Shown piece by piece: positions 21,777 to 32,166 of a DNA stretch of 64,000 nt. The DNA comes from Microdochium bolleyi (taxonomy: Eukaryota; Ascomycota; Sordariomycetes; Xylariales; Microdochiaceae). The DNA lies in contig KQ964253.1 in assembly GCA_001566295.1 (NCBI GenBank), positions 434,001 through 498,000 on the forward strand, given 5' to 3'. A program made the position numbers and the translations under genes. The first letter of the stretch is position 1, and each line of letters starts with the position of its first letter. A model generated the notes under the pieces. The model worked only from the letters and a program-made list of their open reading frames with translations, was not told the origin of the DNA and searched no databases.

Positions 21777-22630
21777 GCCCACCTTTAGAAGCCTTGCAAG
21801 AGATCTCATGGTACATTTTGAGACGATGATCCCCCTGCACACTGCAGCTGCAGTCCGTAATACCACAATAGACGCATTGTCCACTTCAGTAGCTGCTCTT
21901 GTGTCCTAGCTTGGCTTCGAGCTTCCAACCCGAGCTTTGCAGATCCCCCCGGGACAGGTTACTGCCTCAACAAGACTCGCCCGTGCTCAGACCTGTAGCT
22001 GGTCTCGGCGATGCAACCAACATGCGCTCAGCCAACACAATACAGGGCAGCTGATGCAGGTGCTGCAAGGGTCTGCACGTGGTAGACAGGGTTGCCAGGG
22101 CTGCCGAAGTGTGGCGATCTGACACGCATGTCTCACCGGCCAATGGTCGTGAGGCTTGGCAGATCTCAGACATCCCGGCATGCATTGTGGAAGCATCGGA
22201 GAAGGGCACTGTGGACCATGTCAGTGATGTGCTGATCGGAGGCCCTGCAACCTCGCAGGTCTTCAGTACTTTCCTGTGAAGGATGCGGCGATAAGGTGGG
22301 AGTGACTTGAGGTTGCCAACAGTGCCTGACCTGTGACGCCAAGTCATTTTGCAATGTCCAGACTGGAAGAGTTTCTGGCCATAGCTTCAAGGCCCCAGCA
22401 CGAGCTGCAGACTGCAACAAGACTATCCCAGAAGTAATGTGTTGCGAATCGAGACCTGCCTCCCCTTGGAGGAACTGATACATATAAGCCAGGTCCTCGC
22501 CCACTTGGTGACCTCGACATTGGTAGGCCACGCGCCTACACGATTGTGAATGCCTCTCTTGCTTCCACTGCTGTCTTGAAACGCTCGCTCACTTACTCCG
22601 CCTACCGCTTCATATCTCGAGACTTCCGCG
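21777..22630. other. Intergenic
   Basis: 854 bases between same-strand genes. Short frames only, with no domain-like content. It presumably carries the promoter of the 95-aa gene. Confidence 0.45.
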
Positions 22631-23026
22631 ATGCCTTTATTAATCGACTCGGAAACGAGCCGTGAAGATCGGTTACAACTGTAGGTATTCCTGATCATGT
22701 TGCCCACCCAGCAAGGGAGAGTGCGACTCACATGCAATATCAGCTTCGCGGAGATTCACGAGCTAACTTGCCCGTTGATGTTCAGCAGGCTGTCCCACAC
22801 CAGTCAAGTCCCGAAGACAAAGGAAAAGAGCGAGAAGAAGCAGCAGCAGCTTCTTCTGCGCGAAGAACGGCTCGACCTCCTACTCCACTACAATGACAGC
22901 GGCGAGGATGCGGATCTACTACAGCGGTTGTACTCGGGGCAGCACCAGATCGACCATGAAGCTCGTGCTCGAAGGATTTTGGAGAACATCGCGAGGCTAG
23001 GGGATGGGAGTGGCTCTGGGAGCTGA
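22631..23026 (+). CDS. Small conserved-looking helical protein of unknown function (two exons)
   Basis: Proposed exons 22631-22680 and 22789-23026; about 95 aa. Exon 1 encodes MPLLIDSETSREDRLQ; the donor is GTAGGT, a CTAAC branch lies at about 22762, and the acceptor is a tandem TTCAGCAG, so a one-codon variant (an extra Arg) is possible. Exon 2 begins with a Lys/Glu/Gln-rich helix and continues as RLDLLLHYNDSGEDADLLQRLYSGQ...ARARRILENIARLG, strongly helical and amphipathic, ending in Gly/Ser. No signal peptide, membrane segment or recognised domain. Splice signals and matching phase make it likely real. It could be a small subunit of a larger assembly, but nothing shows which. Confidence 0.6.
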
Positions 23027-24680
23027 GATGAGATACCACGATACACAATAGTGACATCAGGGGCTTGAGGACATGCGTATGAAGGTAACGCCGTGATGAA
23101 TGGGGAAAGTAGAGATTGTCAGAAGATAGTAGCGGCTTTAGACATATCTTCTTAGTGCTGGAGGATTAACTGCTTGCATCTTCTCTTGTTTCCATGCTCT
23201 GCCTTCGCGCTGATCAGTTCGTCCTTCCCGTGCACTCATCCACTCTTCGGGCATACTTTGAGCATTAAGCTTGCCTCGGAGCCGGAGTGAGTCCACGGAC
23301 CTCACACATGCTGTTGATGCGGCCACCAAAAAAGCCTTGGCCTGCATGCCGCCGGTCGACTTCGTGCAACGCGAGTGGTGTCCTGGCTGGACGGTCTCAG
23401 CCCAGACCAGGCACGCACGGGCAATAGACGTTCTGCCCGGGACTTCAACACGAGGCCATGCATGGCGCGTAGGAACGTGCGCTACCTGCGACAAGGCAGA
23501 GAAGGCATCCAGTCCTAACCGTCTTTCCCTCACACGCACGCACCATGGGATGGACTCGCGGAGAGAAGGCCAGTGCTCCCTCCCCTTCGGTGTCGCCGCC
23601 CTCCATGACTCCACAGGGCCATTCAAGCAGGGGGTGGAAGATCCACATTCCACGTGGTGATGACAAGGATTCTGAACGCGTGGCTGGCTTCCCCGGCCCC
23701 CTTGACTTGCATCATCCTTGTTCAACCGCAGCAGATCAACACGGCAGCAGCCGGTGACTGGCCAGTTCGTGGGGGAAATCATGAGACGGGCATTGGCGAG
23801 GGGGCCAGGTTCTGTGCCGCGGAGGGATGGAAGCGTCTCCTGGCAGGAATCCAGGCTGCAGAGCGCATCGTTCACGAGCGTTGAGCGGATGGGGTGGCAG
23901 AAGGAAACATAGGGTATGATTAGCCGTCAGAAACCTCCAATCTTGAGGTAGACGTCGGTGGGGAGTGGTGGCTTGGTTCAGGCTGTCGCCCAACTGAACT
24001 CTTACTCCCCATGCATCAGACTGCAGCTGACGATCATAGGTAGATATCTTTGGTCAATTAGTCAATAATAATAGCCTCTGAAGTAGAACCCCCTACAAGC
24101 GAGAACAAAGAAGCTCGGTTTGGTCTCACGCTCAATCACATCAGGTCTGAACGCCCGGCTGGGCCTTATCGGTCTAGCATCAAGAGTCAAAGTCACACGA
24201 CCAGTGAAGGTTATGCAGTAAGGAGGGCAAAGTCTGCAACTGGCTCCAGGCCGCACAGAGCGGCTGGTTGGTACGCTATGTTGCGCGCACCAGACTCAGG
24301 CGCTCCCTAGATCTAGTCAATGCGGCCACTGTATGTCGTGGTTCCTTTCTCGGAGCAGCTTTAGGGTGACCCAGTTACAACCATCCGCAGAATCGACCAC
24401 GGCACTACTCCCAGCAAATGTAGTTCCCAGAGGGGCCATCTACCCCCACCCCAAGCGGATTTCACCCTCCAGACAACACGGAGGACTCGACTGGTGTCGT
24501 AGAGCACCTCGGGTTCACTCAAGAGACTGGGTGTCCCTCCAACAATTTGCTCCTACCCACACATCCTTTATTGCTTGGATTGTAGGCCCGCTTCACGGCT
24601 TCATGGGCAACAACCTCGAACGAGTCGGGGCAGAGTGGCGAGAGTTCACGACAATGTCTGGGCTCTCTCGGTAATTCTTA

Positions 24681-25500
24681 GATCGCAGTTGGGAGCCTTA
24701 CTATGAATCCGTTCGGCAGGGCGGGACCTGCAAGTACTTGGTCGTCGACACTATCGAGGGGCGTGATGAGGATCTCCAGATGTTCACGGCGGAGATTTGT
24801 CGCAGAGAAGCAACTCGTTCTAATCGTAGAGCAAAGCTTTAGGAAAGACCCGAGAATCATACAGCACAGGCGCTTTCATCGAGTACATACACTCTGATGC
24901 ACTCTGCAGCATGTTTCTTCTGTCCCTTTGTCCTCGTCGTATCTCGGCAGTGGCCAAAGAAGGCCTCGGTAATTGTGGTTAGGGGGCGCCCCAAATTCAC
25001 TCGACTTATTTGTCATATTCCTTGGTCAACTTTCGCCACAAATAGGAAGTTTAGGAAAACCTGTGCCCTGAGAATGTTTCGCGAGGTACAGTCGTTGAGA
25101 GTGTCCTACACATGATCCGTCAACGTATGGGCTTGAAGTGAAAGACAATGAGGTGACACTGGCAATTCAATCTGCCGGCATGGTACGACGAGATGCCAAG
25201 ACATTCGGAGATGATTCCTTTCTTCACTATAGGTATGTCGTACACGTTATAAGATACTGACTAGTTCTATAAGTATATTAGATACAGACGCTGCTTTCTG
25301 GTGACATTTTCTCATTCGAGGTCAGACATTTGTCCTACCGCAAAGATCATAACGTCGAAAAATCGGGTCATTGGTCAAAGGTCGAGCGCTCTCATCTCCC
25401 ACGGCTGGTTCGACTAGAGATGATTCGCAGAAAGGAAGCAGGGCTAGCAGCAAAGTATGGTGACAAAGGATCGCAGTTAGGCACAAAGCCAGCAGATTAG
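24681..25500 (+). pseudogene. Possible degraded or multi-exon accessory gene
   Basis: Three plus-strand islands read like protein: 24681-24842 (SWEPYYESVRQGG... ending RREATRSNRRAKL), 25102-25260 (LEVKDNEVTLAIQSAGMVRRDA...) and 25282-25500 (SFEVRHLSYRKDHNVEKSG..., then LPRLVRLEMIRRKEAGLAAKYGD). Charged, amphipathic composition and the lack of such stretches in the other frames suggest coding origin. Islands 2 and 3 can be joined in phase by a GTACAC...ACTGAC...TTAG intron (25240-25281). No start codon with good context and no link to island 1 was found, so I call it a candidate relic. No family recognised. Confidence 0.3.
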
Positions 25501-25760
25501 TACAGAAGCAGTCACATCCTGAAGCATATGCTCATCTCCAACAACACGTTGAATACCTGAACGAAAGGGTGGTGCCTGGTCTCATTTCAGGCCACATTGA
25601 AAGGATGCCGCCCTCGGATGTCAACAATTCACCATTTATACCTCGCGCGCCATGTGATCACAACACAATGAGGCACAGCTACCACTGAAACAAGGCATTC
25701 ACCACGACATAGACCCATGAGCCACGGAGGAATCGCCCTCTCGGGATGTCCCAACTCCAG

Positions 25761-25768
25761 CATAAAAG
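25761..25768 (+). promoter_or_regulatory. TATA-like box of six-cysteine gene A
   Basis: CATAAAAG about 200 bases upstream of the ATG at 25964. The intervening leader is A/C-rich, as in fungal 5' UTRs. Confidence 0.35.
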
Positions 25769-25963
25769 CGATCGCCCCGCCCTGATCGGTACGAAAACAA
25801 GCCAAAGATCACCAGCATCACAAACCCTAACGACCAAAAAGAGAGTCAAGTAAGCCAGCAACACCGCGAGAGACATGCAATGGCTCAAACTAGCTCTAAC
25901 AGCAGATGGAGTCTTTGTAGTCATCATAAGCCTCCTGTCACACACACACCCAACTCGCCCAGA

Positions 25964-26215
25964 ATGTGCGTCTCCGTTCAAACTGCCAAGCTGTGCCCAA
26001 GGGGCCATGAGATCAGTGTGATGCACACAGTCGAGGAGTGTCGCCGAGCGCAAGAGCGTGGATCCAGCTGCACAAGACTTTCATACATAAGTCGGATAAT
26101 CAATGCAAATCAGAATTGCCACAGGTGCAGGCAAACCCCGGAGCAAAGGCGAGAACAGAGGAATGCTGAGATTCAAGAGGATATCGACTTCTATGATCGA
26201 CAAGGACGCTATTGA
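25964..26215 (+). CDS. Small six-cysteine protein, copy A
   Basis: 83 aa from MCVSVQ. Cysteines at 2, 11, 26, 36, 52 and 55; the last two form NCHRCRQ. It lines up with two further genes downstream by the Met-Cys start, Lys9, Cys11, a mid-protein Cys pair and CxxCR. Unlike the other copies it has a ~25-residue charged C-terminal extension (TPEQRREQRNAEIQEDIDFYD). No signal peptide, so it is probably intracellular; six cysteines ending in CxxC suggest zinc binding. An in-frame ATG 28 codons upstream exists, but copies B and C both start at the Met-Cys position. Function unknown. Confidence 0.65.
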   Translation: MCVSVQTAKLCPRGHEISVMHTVEECRRAQERGSSCTRLSYISRIINANQNCHRCRQTPEQRREQRNAEIQEDIDFYDRQGRY

Positions 26216-27417
26216 AAGCGTTGATGTCTTCGAAGGAGAGACCATCGTCCCTGGACTAGGCCAAGAGTTTCGACGAATGAGTACAGAAAGGGCCCCATGG
26301 CAGTTCTTTCAACGGAGGTATGTGGTTATACTATGACCACGCCGGGGACGCAACATAGTTTCATCATGGCGTAGTCGATCCCAGCGGCGTGGAAATTCAG
26401 AGCCTCCAGAGAACTGGAACAAGGTGTATCGTGTCCAAGCAGAAATGACTGGTGAAGTTCAGTTGACGATGCATCAAGCTTGATACTTGATGAATTTTTT
26501 TCAGCACAAAGTCGTGTCACCCTTCAACTGCCGGAATATGCTATAAATCAACGATTCTATCTATCATGGTCTGCCACTGAACGCAAAAGACAAATCTCAC
26601 ATTTTGCTGTTCGCACAACAACATTGATGCTCACAAGCAAACAGGAATTGCGGAGTTGGTCATAGAAGCACAGCGGGGGCTCTTTCGCGTCAGACATGCC
26701 TCCGTTATATGCGTCTCCTGCAACATGTCTCTCTGTGTCCAGCGCACCGTTGTATACTTCAGACTCAATTCAATCTTCTCAATCGCTATGAAAACGTTTC
26801 CGGTGGCTTTGACAAATGAAACACTTTGGACAACATGTAACATAGATTCATGGGCCTTAACTGATGTGGATTCAAAGAAAAGAAAGGCGAACACAGAGAA
26901 ATATAATACCGAAATACAATATCAAAGAGGCTAATCAAACCCTTTTGGATATCACGCGACAAGATCTTCAGCCTGAGGCCGACGTTGTCACTACAGAATG
27001 TCTGTAGACAGGATCCAACCGCTCAAGATGAAAGATGCAGTCTGCTACGACTGCCCGGAAGGGAACTGACAAGACAATGCGCTCTCGACCGATGATACCA
27101 CGTTGTTTCACTCGTGTATTGGTAATGATCAGATCGCGTCAAGATCTCGAGGGACATATCCTCGCACACACAAAAGGATGCCGGCCAACGGTCTGGCCAA
27201 CTCCAGCTGATCTATCACGACAGTACGCCACCCAGGCGTGACAGGGCACATACGCGTACTCACGTGTATCTCGAAAGCTCATCATCATGGCTTTGTATTT
27301 AAACCTCAGGACGATCCGCAGTACAGACTTTAGCAGAGATTGAACAACACCAGCGAAAAAGTGGAAAAGAGTACTCTGCAACTCCAGTCTTCCACCCATT
27401 CTACAAACAAGTTCAAC
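26216..27417. other. Intergenic between six-cysteine copies A and B
   Basis: 1.2 kb of AT-richer sequence without a supported gene. Open frames are short and contradict each other by strand. The TATA-like box of copy B lies near its end. Confidence 0.45.
27296..27303 (+). promoter_or_regulatory. TATA-like box of six-cysteine gene B
   Basis: TATTTAAA, 115 bases upstream of the ATG at 27418. Confidence 0.4.
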
Positions 27418-27600
27418 ATGTGCACTACCTACGTGATCATCAAAACATGCCCCGTGGACAGGGGACAGATGAGCTCTGCCGAGACTTTCGTGCGGTGCGC
27501 GGACGCCTCCTGTGCACAAATTCCACTACGAGTTGTGAGTTATGAGGTGTCATCAACTCCTTGTTACACATGCCGCCGAAGAGTACATCGAAAAAAATAG
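27418..27600 (+). CDS. Small six-cysteine protein, copy B
   Basis: 60 aa beginning MCTTYVIIKTC. Cysteines at 2, 11, 27, 32, 49 and 52 with a CYTCRRR end. The first 11 residues match copy C at M, C, T, Y, V, K and C, and the 5' 35 nucleotides of the two genes are clearly alike. The ATG is the first in its frame after a TATA-like element and an A/C-rich leader (AACATG context). It ends in a basic tail (RRRVHRKK). Probably a small intracellular metal-binding or nucleic-acid-associated protein; this is inference from cysteine spacing and charge. Confidence 0.7.
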   Translation: MCTTYVIIKTCPVDRGQMSSAETFVRCADASCAQIPLRVVSYEVSSTPCYTCRRRVHRKK

Positions 27601-27690
27601 CATTGTGTAAGAACTTCCGGTCGACCAGTATTTCATGCTGAAACCGCCTGAATGAGTAATGCCGACAACCCCAAAAGTCTCTAAATTTGA

Positions 27691-27722
27691 AAAAACAAAA
27701 ACAAAACAAAACAAAACAAAAG
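27691..27722 (+). repeat. AAAAC microsatellite
   Basis: About six imperfect units of AAAAC/AAAAAC immediately downstream of copy B. No known role. Confidence 0.8.
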
Positions 27723-28804
27723 GATACATACTCATTCTTTCTAGAACTCCTGGCATACACTATCAACTTAGCACCATCGTTAGAATATGGCTACAGGGAC
27801 AAAGACCAATCTGTCCACTGTGAGCGGGGAGATGACAAGCCCTCATCGTGACAGCGACAATGCGGGTCATCTCTGAGATGGCTCTTCCAGCACCCCGCCG
27901 ACGGAAGTTGTACCATAATCTGGGACAAAGGCTTTGGAGTGGCGCAACAAGAGTCGAGGGAATATAGTTTATCGTCGTCCTCGACATGGATCATGAAGTT
28001 GACAGACACGCGATGTTATGTTTCCAGTTGCTCTTTCAATTTCAGACGCAATGATACCTCGCTTTTGGCCATGGAATTTAGCACGTCCCTTTAGCAATGA
28101 CAACTAATTCCCGTCAATTTTTCCGACTTTAGATCTGATTAAAAGTCTCATAAAGTTTGCAATGACAAGACTTACTTCCTGTGCTGTAATCAGCTTCTTA
28201 TTTGGTTGCTCTTGGCTATCGGGCGTCGTCATCCATCAGACAGATGGAGCAGCCCGTGATTACTTTAAAGGATTGGCCTGTCCTCCGGGGGGACATCTGA
28301 AAACAACGTAGTACAAAGTTTCTTTAAGAAGGCTACCCTACAGAAGTCCCATAAGTTATCTGTTTTTGGCGATCTTGTTCTCAATCTCGGGTGGCGAATG
28401 AGGCTGACTGCACAGGACCATATTAGAACTTAACGTGCCAACTAAGGTATTGCAGCCCAAGTTTCCACGCATCAGAGGCGGAAATCAAATCCGAAGATAA
28501 ATTGGCACAATAACAGTAGCGGCCTACCCCTGCAGCATTGAAATGTATGTCCTGAAATCATGAGAAACTCCTCAGGAAGTGCCGGTCTGCCCATGATGGA
28601 CCCAACAGGACAACGCGCGCTGGTGAGACCAACCGATCACCCTGCCTTGTTCAAGGTTCCAATATTGGAATTTTCTTGCACCGGTCGTTGAGCACCAAAG
28701 GCAGTGATCGCACCATCGAATTGTCAAATAGCAGCCTCGCCTCCAACTGAGCAATCATGATTGTATGCCGAAGCGCCCTGACGAGGCACCTATTCACGAG
28801 CTCG

Positions 28805-28814
28805 TATATATAAG
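28805..28814 (+). promoter_or_regulatory. TATA box of six-cysteine gene C
   Basis: TATATATAAG about 190 bases upstream of the ATG at 29006; the best TATA match in this tract. Confidence 0.45.
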
Positions 28815-29005
28815 GACTCCCTACTCTGGATTTGATCTCGGAGATTGAGCAAAGATCAAAGAACAGAACTGCAGCCAGGAAAAAGCATCGACGCAGACAC
28901 AGACCACCAATATCGTGAGACGTGGGAGAATACACCCCAAGGGTACACAGCCCACACCGCCAGAACCCTAGTTCCATCCGACATCTCTACCAGAAGAGAC
29001 GAGCC

Positions 29006-29200
29006 ATGTGCACCATCTACGTCTTTGCAAAGCTCTGCCGCGAGCACAAAGGAGAGATCAGCAGCTACGAGAACGCCATGCCATGCCTGGAATCCGGCGG
29101 CACGCTTTATGGCTGCCTGCACCCTCCGAGACGCATTGTGCAGTATCAGGACTCGGACGTGCCGTGCGCCAGATGTCGCCGGCGCGCCCGCCAAGGTTGA
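29006..29200 (+). CDS. Small six-cysteine protein, copy C
   Basis: 64 aa beginning MCTIYVFAKLC and ending PCARCRRRARQG. Cysteines at 2, 11, 27, 37, 54 and 57: the same order as copies A and B, with Lys9 and the CxxCR end conserved. A His14 next to the second Cys could add a ligand. ATG sits in GCCATG context after a long A/C-rich leader. The three copies lie about 1.5 kb apart in the same orientation in an otherwise gene-poor tract, which points to old tandem duplication. No secretion signal. Function unknown. Confidence 0.7.
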   Translation: MCTIYVFAKLCREHKGEISSYENAMPCLESGGTLYGCLHPPRRIVQYQDSDVPCARCRRRARQG

Positions 29201-30632
29201 AGCGGGTAAGTTTCCTCTACGGATCACGTCTGAACGCTTCGAATCATTTATAGAGATGAGCCCCCAATGCGAGGTGTGTGCAAGGGCACTAATAGAAGGT
29301 TCACACAGTTTGACCTCAGTGTCCCCATGTATCCACGGAATCTGGGGTCATCGACGTGCTAGAGTTGCTCAGAAGGAGGCATTAGTCTGCACAGTCAAGA
29401 ATCCGACGCGAGATCGCAATTGGGAGATAAAGGCACTTGGTTGGCAGCAGACAAATAATGTCGAGGGACGGTGCCCGATTGATGCTCTTTGAGGGTTGAA
29501 TATGGTGTGCACCACCAGGAGGCTGTCAATGGAGGAGATAGACACGTAAAGGTGTAGTGTTTGGTTGCTCCTCTGGACATCAGACCTGAAAACCGCGCTT
29601 CTAGGCATGAGCATCTTGCGGCTGCTTTTCGCGATATCAGGTCTTCTCGACCAACTTTGGATTTGGGTATCAATTAGCATCAAAGCCGTGAACGTAAGAG
29701 CAAATGGACCATCGACGTCGGCGGTCTTCTTGCTCAATCTGCATTGAGCCTCCTGCAGATCTTGCCTGGGCACGTGGGCGGACAATCTGATGCTTCCGTT
29801 CACAGAAACGTCCGAATCTTGCTGGTAAAGCAAGAATAAACAATGTGATAAGTAGCGATGACGAGTCCCACATTTGGACCGGTCTGACAAGAATATGCAC
29901 TCATCACAGTTGGGCAACGGCTCTCGGCTTTGAGTTGGTTCATCGTGCTCAGAATAGCTGCAAATATCCCCTGCAAGTGGCAGCTTGCGACCAGAGAAGT
30001 CTGGATGTGCCTGAAAGCCTGAACAAATAAAGGGGCTAGCCATGAGACGTGCCGTGAGGTCGAGGCACACCGCATAAGCACCACAGATATGAGCCAATCT
30101 TTTTGTGCTGAAGTAGACAAAGAGCGCGTACAGCAGTACCGGCCCAGGAAGAACAAGTCGACAAATGATCGGCGTGAACATTGTGTGCTTGTGTTATTGC
30201 GTTGAGCTGTTGCAATATTGGTAGAGTTGAGTGCCTGCACAAGAGACGTTCTGAGCACTCAGAAACGGAAGGCGATGTGGGTCCAGGGGTTCCAGGCCAG
30301 CTGTCAAAACGATGCTCCGTAACGTGCCCAGGTGGAACGGTCTCCAGCTGAGGCTGCAGCGACGGGGCCCACAAGGCTCGACCGTATGTCACTTGAGGTG
30401 CGCTACGCTACGTAATATATCAAGGGGCAGACGGTCTGGTGACCCTGGCCAGCATTTCCACCCAACGGTATCGCAGCTCTCGAGACCCCTCGAATGCGCC
30501 CCCCATCCCCGACCTGCGGCTCGCGACGTCAACATCTCGCAGGCTCACAATCCTCACCCGCCTCGCCAGCCCGCCCAACCGAGGCTCCGTTGACTCGCGC
30601 CTCTGCGCGCAGTCCATGCTAGTGCCGCCGCC
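29201..30632. other. Region between copy C and pac1
   Basis: 1.4 kb containing one doubtful minus-strand frame (29369-30181) listed separately and, from about 30.3 kb, the CG-rich promoter and leader of pac1. Confidence 0.45.
29369..30181 (-). CDS. Doubtful 270-aa hypothetical protein
   Basis: An uninterrupted 270-codon frame in roughly 50 percent GC DNA, longer than expected by chance. The N-terminus is hydrophobic (MFTPIICRLVLPGPVLLYALFVYF), resembling a signal peptide or membrane anchor; a CDEC motif lies near residue 91. The rest has no recognisable domain, and composition is not clearly protein-like. It could be a real fast-evolving secreted or membrane protein, part of a spliced gene, or chance. 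Confidence 0.25.
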   Translation of the reverse strand: MFTPIICRLVLPGPVLLYALFVYFSTKRLAHICGAYAVCLDLTARLMASPFICSGFQAHPDFSGRKLPLAGDICSYSEHDEPTQSREPLPNCDECIFLSDRSKCGTRHRYLSHCLFLLYQQDSDVSVNGSIRLSAHVPRQDLQEAQCRLSKKTADVDGPFALTFTALMLIDTQIQSWSRRPDIAKSSRKMLMPRSAVFRSDVQRSNQTLHLYVSISSIDSLLVVHTIFNPQRASIGHRPSTLFVCCQPSAFISQLRSRVGFLTVQTNASF

Positions 30633-32166
30633 ATGAGCCGACTCCTCACGGCCAGGCAGGCCGAGGAGCTGTACGACCTCCTGCATCCAATCCCCGCGCC
30701 GGATCTGTGCTAGTACTGACCACACCGCGTTGCCCAGACACCGCTCCATCATCTCCTACCTCGAGGCCAGCAATCTGCCAGAGAGTGCCGCTGCGATGCG
30801 CACAGAGCTCGGGCTCGACGAGGCCGCATTCGACCCCGCAACAACAAAGAAGTACGAGACGTTGCTCGAGAAGAAATGGACGAGCGTGGTCAGGTTGCAG
30901 AAGAAGGCGAGTCGGGTTCCGTTCTAGCACGAAAATATGGTGTCTAACTGGGGGCGTTCCATACAGATAATGGACTTGGAATCGGACAATGTGTCGTTAC
31001 GGAACGAGCTGGACAGCGTCGCGGCCACGCCTCTCTTTAAGCGGAAGCAGGACTCCAAGTCCTGGCTGCCCTCATCACCAGCAAGGCACAGCCTCAAGTC
31101 ACATCGCTCGCCAATCAACTGTGTGGCCTTCCACCCGATCTTCTCGTCTATCGCCTCCGGCGACCAGGAATCAACCATCAAAATCTGGGACTGGGAGCTC
31201 GGCGAATTGGAGAAGACATTGAAAGGTCACACGAAATCCGTAACTGGAGTCGACTACGGAGGCCCTGCCGGCAACTCGCTGCTTGCCTCTTGCAGCTCCG
31301 ATCTCACGATCAAGCTTTGGGATCCCGCCGACGGGTACAGGAATATTCGAACGCTATCAGGACACGACCATACTGTTAGTGCCGTGCGGTTCATATCCTC
31401 CGGAGCTTTTGGTGCGGCGTCTGGCACACTGCTTGTCAGTGCCAGCCGAGACCAGACTCTGAGGATCTGGGATGTGACGACAGGCTACTGCCTCAAGACG
31501 CTGCGAGCTCATGCCGACTGGGTGCGGGATGTATCGCCATCATTCGATGGGCGATTCCTGCTCTCGACAGGAAACGACCGCACGCTGAGGCTATGGGATA
31601 TGTCAGCGGCAAACCCTGACAACAAGGTCACCATGATGGGCCATGAAAATGTTGTGGAATGCTGCGCCTTTGCGCCACCCTCAGCCTACGAACATCTCGC
31701 CAAGCTCGCCGGCTACAAAAAGCCGCCTGCGGCCACTAGCTCGGCGGAGTTCATGGCGACCGGATCACGAGACAAGTCAATTAAGCTTTGGGACGCTCGG
31801 GGGACGTGCATCAAGACGCTGGTCGGGCACGACAATTGGGTGCGAGCCCTTCTGTTCCACCCAGGTGGCAAATACCTGGTATCTGTGGCGGACGACAAGT
31901 CAATACGCTGCTGGGATCTGAGTCAAGAAGGAAAATGTGTAAAGACACTCAGCGATGCCCACGACCATTTCATTACATGCATACGATGGGCACCGCTCAA
32001 AGAGTCGACAAGCGCAGCAGCTGCGCCAGCAGCTCCGGCGAACGGGGAGAATGGCACACCGAGCAAGCCACCGGCGGCGGCTGGAGGACCTGCCGCCGAG
32101 ACGCAGACACCATGCGTACTGGTGACAGGCAGTGTGGACATGGTTCTGAAAGTATTTGCGAACTAG
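30633..32166 (+). CDS. pac1: Nuclear distribution protein Pac1 (LIS1/NudF)
   Basis: Exons 30633-30670, 30738-30906 and 30967-32166; 468 aa. Intron 1 has a GTACGA donor and joins RQAEEL to HRSIISYL in phase. Intron 2 uses a GC donor (AAG|GCGAGT), CTAAC branch and ACAG acceptor, required to join VVRLQKK to IMDLES. Domains: LisH (~5-40), short coiled coil (~50-85), then seven WD40 repeats (~110-468) with classic IKLWD/LRIWD ends and GH starts. An Ala/Pro-rich insert splits the last two repeats. LIS1 regulates cytoplasmic dynein and in hyphae is needed for nuclear migration and early-endosome transport. Confidence 0.96.

Larger units (their letters stand above)
23027..25963. other. Gene-poor accessory tract with coding-like islands
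   Basis: About 2.9 kb without a gene I can define. The first kilobase is GC-rich with long chance frames on both strands. From about 24.0 kb the DNA becomes more AT-rich. Short protein-like open stretches occur at 24681-24842, 25102-25260 and 25282-25500 (plus strand), the last two separated by a plausible 42-base intron. They may be remnants or exons of a degraded gene. The last ~200 bases are the promoter/leader of the first six-cysteine gene. Confidence 0.45.
27601..29005. other. Intergenic between six-cysteine copies B and C
   Basis: 1.4 kb without a supported gene. It contains an imperfect AAAAC repeat at 27691-27722 and the TATA-like box of copy C. Short frames only. Confidence 0.45.

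Noticed and set aside
23138..23875. 245-codon minus-strand frame
   Set aside because: GC-rich region with open frames on both strands; composition Arg/Ser/Pro-rich without any motif.
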